Shown one piece after another: positions 58,152-64,000 of a DNA stretch of 64,000 nucleotides. The first letter of the stretch is position 1, and every line of letters starts with the position of its first letter. The stretch is from NCBI GenBank assembly GCA_020081605.1, contig JAHREC010000009.1, forward strand, positions 3,534,001 to 3,598,000. Direction: 5' to 3'. Under the pieces are notes generated by a model. The model was given only the letters and a program-made list of their open reading frames with translations, did not search any database and was not told the DNA's origin. This DNA comes from Albifimbria verrucaria (taxonomy: Eukaryota; Ascomycota; Sordariomycetes; Hypocreales; Stachybotryaceae). Position numbers and translations under genes: made by a program.

Positions 58152-59988
58152 ATGGATTTGTTGTCGAACTCGACTCAGCAGGCCCAAGGCTTTGCATTCC
58201 AAGAGTATGCGACTCAAAATATCTTGTCGGTACTCGTTGCTCTCCTGGGTTCAGCTGCATTCGTATCGTTTCTATGGAAATCAGCAGGCGAGCCTCCGAG
58301 CTTGAGAGACAATATCCCCTTCGTAACGAACACCTTTCAATTCTTAAGAGATAACGAGAAATTCATGGCCAGAGTAAGGTAAGAAGCCTTTCGAGACTGA
58401 AGCAGACGAATCTCCAGCATGCTAACACGAAGCTCACTATATAGGCAAATTCTGCATGGTCGCAGTCTGGCCAAGTTCTACTTGGGCCCTGTCCCGTTTT
58501 ACTTGTTGGCAGGCGCAAAAAATATACAAACTATTTTTGGTCGTGGTGACAAAGTAGGTAGCGAGGAACTCTTTGTGCATCGTGTGCTGCCAGTTCTCTA
58601 CAAGATGCCTAAGGAACACGTGGAGAAATTTAGAGTAGACAAGTCTGGGCGTGGTAAGAATCCCGCGCCAGGCTACGAGAACATGCCCGCAAAAGACCGA
58701 ATGTGGCATCGTTATGAAGAAGTTCATACTGAGTACCTGGCTAGGACGAAACATATGATGCCAGTTATTGAGATCTTTAGCCAAAACTTTTCGGAACGAC
58801 TGGACAAGTTCCCCATGAACAAGACTTCAAGCTTCACACTCATCGACTTTTGTAGGCGCGAGGTTGCAATGAGCGCCATGACTACATTGCTTGGTTCATC
58901 TGTGTTTGAGCTCAACGCCAACTTTCTTGACGCCTTTTGGGAGTTCGACGATAACGTCTTCATGATCACACTCGGGTTTCCGGAATGGATGAATCCTGGG
59001 CCTTACAGGGCACAGAAACGATATCTGGACATGATCGAAAAATACGTGGACGCGGCAAAGAACAACTTTGACTGGAATGGGCCATCAGGCGATGTCCCTT
59101 GGGAGCCACATTTTGGGGCCAGAGTTTGTCGCGAGACTGCCAAATGGTTTACTGAAAGCGGAATTCCCGATTGTTCTATTGCTGGCGCTCTCGGAACTCT
59201 ACTCTTTGCGTAAGTCAATCAGTACATATCAGAAAAGAATGCTGACATTGGAATGCAGGCAAAACTCCAATACCATTCCGACAACTATGTGGATGATCAT
59301 GGAAGTAGTCAAAGACGCCAATATTCTTAAGCTAGTTCGAGAAGAGGTCGAAACCGCCTACATCATCGATGCAGAGACTGGCCAGCGCAAGTTTGATCTT
59401 CAAAAGCTCGCAACTCTGCCATTGCTGCAGTCCATCTTCACTGAGACGCTGAGATTGCGCATGAACTTCAATATCATCCGCCAGGTCAAGGAGCCTTTCG
59501 CTGTGGACGGCTACACGCTGAAAAAGGGCTCCATGCTACAAGCCCCTATGCAGGTTGCCCATTACGAAGAGGCTGTTTGGGGAGCGAAGGCCATCCAGCT
59601 TCAGAATTTTGGGCTGAGCGTCATATTAAGTATGTCGAAGACACAGATGACTTTGGCAAGAAAACTGTAAGACGTACATTTGCCATGGCTGGAAGGCCAA
59701 GTTCATACTTTCCCTTTGGTATGTTGTCTATATGCACCCCTTTGAGGTACCCTGTTAACTGTGACCAGGCGGCGGACCCCAGTTTGTCCTGGACGACACT
59801 TTGCCAAGCACGAAATCATGGCCACTGTGGGATTAATCGTCACCAAGTTTGACGTTGAAAGAGTCGAATGGGTCAACCTTGACGGAACCCCTTCAGATCG
59901 ACCGGCCAAGAGCGATCAGAAGTATTGTGGAGCCGGTGCTATGCCTCCAGACCGTGATCTTAAGGTCTACTGGAAGCGAAAGGCCTAA
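58152..59988 (+). CDS. Cytochrome P450 monooxygenase (third, CYP7/8-like class)
   Basis: The start is at MDLLSNSTQQAQGFAFQEYA, with a membrane anchor NILSVLVALLGSAAFVSFLW. The proline hinge is GEPPSLRDNIPFVTNTFQFL. Introns are 58379-58444, 59210-59258 and 59719-59768, all in good phase. Features are AGALGTLLFA in the I-helix region, IFTETLRLRMNFNIIRQVKE (E-x-x-R) and the heme loop near 59770-59810, FGGGPQ then CPGRHFAKHE. Two slips (near 59579 and 59784) each fit one missing base. About 530 residues. The atypical I-helix without AG(D/E)T and the loop style place it near fungal P450s resembling CYP7/CYP8, some of which rearrange or cleave C-O or C-C bonds rather than hydroxylate. The substrate is unknown. 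Confidence 0.87.
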
Positions 59989-60374
59989 GCCGAGTGCAAT
60001 ACCAACGCTACCATGAGGGTTATTCTAGTTGACAAGAGATTTGTCTACTTGGCAACTATATGGCTTCGCGCGTGTGCCCAAGTGAAACGACGCACGACCA
60101 GTGGTTAGCAGTCAAGATCGGCATAGAACAGCTGTCCACAAATTAAACGAATATATCGAATGATTGCAATGTTGAACTTTAAACCTATATTGCTCCATCT
60201 GTGCTTTGTAGCTCTCAGTTCTAAACCTGAATCACCTCACGATAAGCCGCCGACGTCGGATACTACTAGAGATAACTTGGGTTGCTCGATATACTGAATG
60301 TTTTAAAGCTTTTTCAAATGAATAGTCTATTCTCTGTATGTTCTTGTTTCGAATTCCGTACTGCATCTTGTATT
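59989..60374. other. Intergenic region between convergent genes
   Basis: Convergent 3' flanks of the third P450 and the second BBE-type oxidase. No gene or repeat is seen. Confidence 0.6.
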
Positions 60375-62285
60375 CTACAACTCTCCCATTCCGTAGCTCT
60401 CATCCTCCTGGCTAGCAGGGCCGTTGTAACAAAGTCTTCCTTCATCGTCATAGTGGAACTCATCGGCACCAACGGACATGTGACCGAAGAGAACATTATC
60501 GGGGTCATACTTGTGCTTGATGCTCAGCAAACGGTCGTAGTTGGCACCGTACATGTTAGCCTTCCAGTCACCACGGTATCGTGGATCAACTTCATTCATG
60601 TAGACACCAGAGTTAGGGGTCACAGAGTCAAGAAGAGGGCCGTGAACCTCGGCCAACTCATCCATGGTCGCAATGTTGTGTTCCAAAGGCTTAGTGAAGT
60701 CCCAAAAGCCGTTAGGCATACAAATGGCTTGCGCGCCTCTCCAAGCTGGCAAGACGGCATTGTCAGGGTGCTTGTGGTGGTCAGCCTGTAAGTTAAAGGC
60801 TCCGCAACCAATAATGAAGTTGCCACCATGGACGATCTGACGCCAAGCATCTGTAAGCTTGGCATTGGCCACAGGATCTTGGACGACCTTGCGGGGAATG
60901 AGTCGAGCGTATAGGACTGTTGTTACAGGCTCAGCACCTTCAGGCAGTGGGCCATAGTACTTATCGAAATGATCGTAGTACGTCTCGGAGAACCGGGTTG
61001 TGAAAGAGTACTTGATACCAAGATCATCATACTTGGAAAGCAGAGGCGCCATGAGAGCATGGACGTCCTCTACATTTTGTCCAGGCAAGTTGATTGCCTG
61101 CACATCAAGTGTGCGGTTGAGCAGCACCCATTGAGCGGTGTTGTTGTTCGCAGTAACGTGTGGGAGATACTCGTACCAAAGCTCGACACCCTTCCAGAAG
61201 ACTTCGTGTCCGGGCGTATCAGTGTCGTTGAAGATAAGGGTGCCGCCAGAGAACTTGGTCTCCTTGAAGATCCTGACAGTTATGCTGACCACGACACCAT
61301 AGGTGCCGCCACCACCTCCACTAAGTGCCCAATATAGGTCCGAGTTCTTCTCCGGAGTAGCGATAAGGTGCTCGCCCTCCATCGTCACAACTTCCCACTC
61401 AAGAACCTGGTCAGCACCCAAGCCGTTTTCGCTGGCTAGGACAGAGTGACCACCGCCCTGGGAGTAGCCGCCTGCCATGCCGACGGTTCCGCACTCTCCT
61501 CCGACCACGCGGTAGCCGTACTTGGAGACGGCCATGTAGGACTCGCCGACACCCATACCAGCTCCAAATCTTGCCGCTGGTCCATTGTAGTGTGGGCTTT
61601 TGTAGTCGGGGATAAATTCGTCGGACTTAAGATTGTAAGTCCACAAAGCTAGACTGCCCTGCCCGCTCGACCTGCCGTGATAGCTACAGGAAGTCAGAAC
61701 CGTCCTCTTCTTTATTCTTCATCCAAAGCACTTACTCATGGCCACTGTTCTTGATGACAAGTCGGACGTTCTTTTCTTTGGCGAATTTGATACCCGCAAT
61801 AACATCCTCATGCCCTGTGACATTGATGCTGTATACTGCGTAGTTCCCAAGCTCACATGGGCTGTCTTCTGGTGTGAAAGGGTCGCATGCGCGGCGCTGT
61901 GCATATGGGTTCATAACCTCTGAGGGATGCGTCACGCTTTGAGATGCCAAGATCAGCTCATACTTTTTCATAAACTCGGCAGGTAAACTTACTGAAGTTG
62001 CCCTTTCTCCCATGCCTTGAACTTCCAATGCCGAAAGTCCCAACTTTCGCGCAGGGCCTCGCATTCTGTCTGGTTGTAGTTTCCATAGGGTGCATAGTGG
62101 CACACGCTGCCCATCGGAACTGTCTTGATCAGTTGACCGTTAATGGTTTCGTTGAGCTTGGCCCATTCATCTTTCGATGGCCAGGCTTTGTCGCCAGGAA
62201 TATTTCTGCATGAGTCTTCGGGAGTTCCCGCCTGCGCAAAGGCAGCCAGGCTTGATAACCCTCCTACCACTGTTGCGACTCTCAT
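60375..62285 (-). CDS. Secreted FAD-linked oxidase with BBE domain, second of two
   Basis: The N-terminus MRVATVVGGLSSLAAFAQAG is a signal peptide. FAD-site features are VRLVIKNSGHE (histidine) before a short intron (about 61680-61730), YHGRSSG after it, then VVGGECGTVGMAGGYSQGGG. The cysteine in GGEC and the histidine in SGH together suggest bicovalent FAD attachment. The C-terminal BBE motif NEVDPRYRGDWKANMYGANY is followed by KYDPDNVLFGHMSVGADEF. One slip near 61995 (a G run in the coding strand) was bridged. About 600 residues. Enzymes of this class oxidise alcohols, sugars or alkaloid-like amines, with oxygen as acceptor. It is divergent from the SDR gene. Confidence 0.93.
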
Positions 62286-62933
62286 TTTCGCTTTGCGTGT
62301 AAGGCTCAACTCAAATGAAGTCAACTGGTTAACGTCTCACGAATAGGCTGAAGAGTCTGGAGAAAAATCACCAATTGCTACTCCCTAATATTAGGACAGC
62401 TCTTTCGTGTTTACTAGTGTCGGAATACTCCTGAGCCTATCATATCGCAACGATCGCCAACCCCCAAGGGTGCGATACCCTTCATCGGGAGAAACAATCA
62501 TGCCATGGACAATAAGCCCTGTAGGACCCCTAGCATTGGATTGGTACAGCATCTCCGAATGCAGGGGCACTGGAACGTCCCGTATGCGTTGCCATTGACC
62601 AATGGCATTGCCGCCGAACCCTCCCTGTCTCTCCGACCTAGCGGGATCTGACAGTGTTGGTGGAGACGCCCAAGCCGAATCATCTCCACTAATTACATGA
62701 CATACCCGGGAGCAGAACCTTGCGACGGAGGTGTAGGTGTAGTTTCGACGATTAGGAAGAAGTTCAGACAGCCCAGGCAAGAAGCTTCATGAACACTGGC
62801 ATAGCCATCCCGTAGTTTCACTGTTATCAAATTGGGCAAGTTTACTTGTTGCCTGATCTAGTCAGAACTTTACTCATCGACTGAGCCCTCAGAAACATTT
62901 CCTGGCTCGAAATCTGCAACGCATTTATTCACG
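62286..62933. promoter_or_regulatory. Divergent promoter between BBE oxidase and SDR
   Basis: A 650 bp region between divergent starts contains the inverted repeat aagggtgcgatacccttc near 62466. No gene is supported. Confidence 0.45.
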
Positions 62934-63970
62934 ATGCCGACCTTCTCAAGCACCTTGACGCAATTCTTCCCTCCCAAACCAACATTCACTGACAAGGCTC
63001 TTCCTGACCTCAAAGGAAAAGTTTATCTTGTTACGGGAGCGAACACTGGAATCGGTAAAGAGACAGCACGAGCTCTTTACGCTAAAAATGCTACTGTCTA
63101 CGTCACCGCTAGGTCCGAGGAAAAGGGCACCAAAGCAATTGACGACATTAAGCACTCTGATCCTCAGTCTAGTGGTGCCCTAAACTTCCTTCACTTAGAT
63201 CTAAGTGATTTGGCAAAAGTAAAGGCCTCCGCAGAGGAATTTCTTGCTAAGGAGAAGACGCTGCATGTCCTTTTCAACAATGCGGGACACATGTCTACAG
63301 ATACCTTCACAAAGACAGTCCAGGGCTATGAAATGGCCTTGGGCGTCAATTGTGTAGGAACTTTCCTTTTACAAAGATGCTCACGCCCACACTTGTTGCT
63401 ACTGCGAAAAGGAACCTGCGAACACCGTCCGCGTTGTTTGGCTGTCATCTTTTGGTCTAGAGCTGTTCGCAGCCAAGGATCGAGGCGTAGACTTGGACAA
63501 CCTCGACTACCATATCCCAAAACCAGCACCTGAGCGATATGGCATCAGCAAAGCTGGTGATTGGGCCCTTGCCGTTGAATTCGCTCGCAGACACAAAGAG
63601 GACGGCATTATCAGTATGCCCATCAACCCAGGAAACCTGACTTCAGAGCTCGCCAGAGACCAGGGCGCGGCAATCAAGATGGTTGCTCGCCTTGTTGGTT
63701 ATCCACCCCCAATGGGAGCTTATACAGAACTGTATGCCGGACTGTCTCCAGAAGTCACTTTGGAGAAATCTGGACAATGGAGTAAGTGTTCCTGTAACCA
63801 ACGCTTTGACCATATTGTTTTGGCTAACACTGTCAGTTGTTCCATTTGGTAGATTCTACCCATTGCGAGAGGACTTAAATAACGCAGTAAAGTTAGAGTC
63901 TGAAGGTGGCACTGGCGGATGCTATCACTTTTTTGAATGGTGCGAGAAGCAGGTCAAGGAGTATCTGTGA
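62934..63970 (+). CDS. Short-chain dehydrogenase/reductase
   Basis: The start MPTFSSTLTQFFPPKPTFTD precedes a Rossmann fold with the cofactor motif YLVTGANTGIGKETARALYA (TGxxxGIG), the NNAG-type motif VLFNNAGHMSTD, and the catalytic Y-x-x-x-K in APERYGISKAGDWALAVEFA. The R in TARSEEKG after beta2 suggests NADP(H). Frame slips occur near 63368 and 63409 (two missing A bases are the simplest reading). An intron near 63781-63836 precedes IVPFGRFYPLREDLNNAVKL. The stop is at 63968-63970. About 330 residues, like fungal retinol-dehydrogenase-type SDRs. It probably oxidises or reduces a hydroxyl or ketone of the cluster product. The cluster may continue to the right. Confidence 0.9.
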
Positions 63971-64000
63971 GCTTACTGCGATGATTTGAGCTGGTGGATT

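Noticed and set aside
1..64000. CRISPR arrays, bacterial operons, riboswitches
   Set aside because: The window is eukaryotic (spliceosomal introns, intron-bearing tRNA) and no regularly spaced repeat-spacer array is seen.

Overview
The window is nuclear DNA of a filamentous ascomycete, most likely Pezizomycotina and probably Hypocreales. The support is short 46-66 bp GT-AG introns with CTAAC-type branch sites, a translation elongation factor 1-alpha gene with several early introns including a 287 bp one, an intron-containing tRNA-Ser, two Zn(II)2Cys6 regulators, repeat debris with RIP-like C-to-T / G-to-A change, and a secondary-metabolism-type gene group. The species cannot be fixed from the sequence alone.

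Layout. 1-3.1 kb: gene-poor, with a decayed DEAH-helicase fragment. 3.1-18.4 kb: a conserved housekeeping block: MYND zinc-finger protein, TRP-like membrane protein, tRNA-Ser(GCT), a C6 regulator, SF3b10 splicing subunit, NSE3/MAGE, Sls1-type mitochondrial protein and tef1. 18.4-22.5 kb: a repeat island with an inverted-repeat element of about 1 kb, flanked by a displaced copy of part of the neighbouring GH115 gene and a short copy of tef1-upstream sequence. 22.5-31 kb: secreted GH115 alpha-glucuronidase, GNAT acetyltransferase and a CorA-like membrane protein. 31-35.5 kb: a compact four-gene group built around a von Willebrand factor A (VWA) protein. 36.6-37.5 kb: a WBP11-like splicing factor.

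38-64 kb: a run of 13 genes that looks like a secondary-metabolite cluster. It holds an AIF/FSP1-like flavoprotein and a divergent C6 activator, three cytochromes P450, a stand-alone adenylation enzyme, an alcohol-acetyltransferase-family acyltransferase, an MFS exporter, a small integral membrane protein, a CmcJ/AsaB-type (GA4-desaturase-like) oxygenase, two BBE-type covalent flavoprotein oxidases and an SDR. No PKS, multimodular NRPS or recognisable terpene synthase lies in the window. The core may therefore be the adenylation enzyme, the membrane protein, or a gene beyond position 64000. Five gene pairs are divergent with 0.45-0.65 kb between starts, which suggests shared promoters.

Quality warning. 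Nearly every long gene, including essential ones such as tef1, is broken by one or more small reading-frame slips. Almost all look like a missing base in a short homopolymer run. I read these as base-call or assembly errors and not as pseudogenes. CDS spans below therefore run from the first to the last supported codon; introns are named where I could place them.
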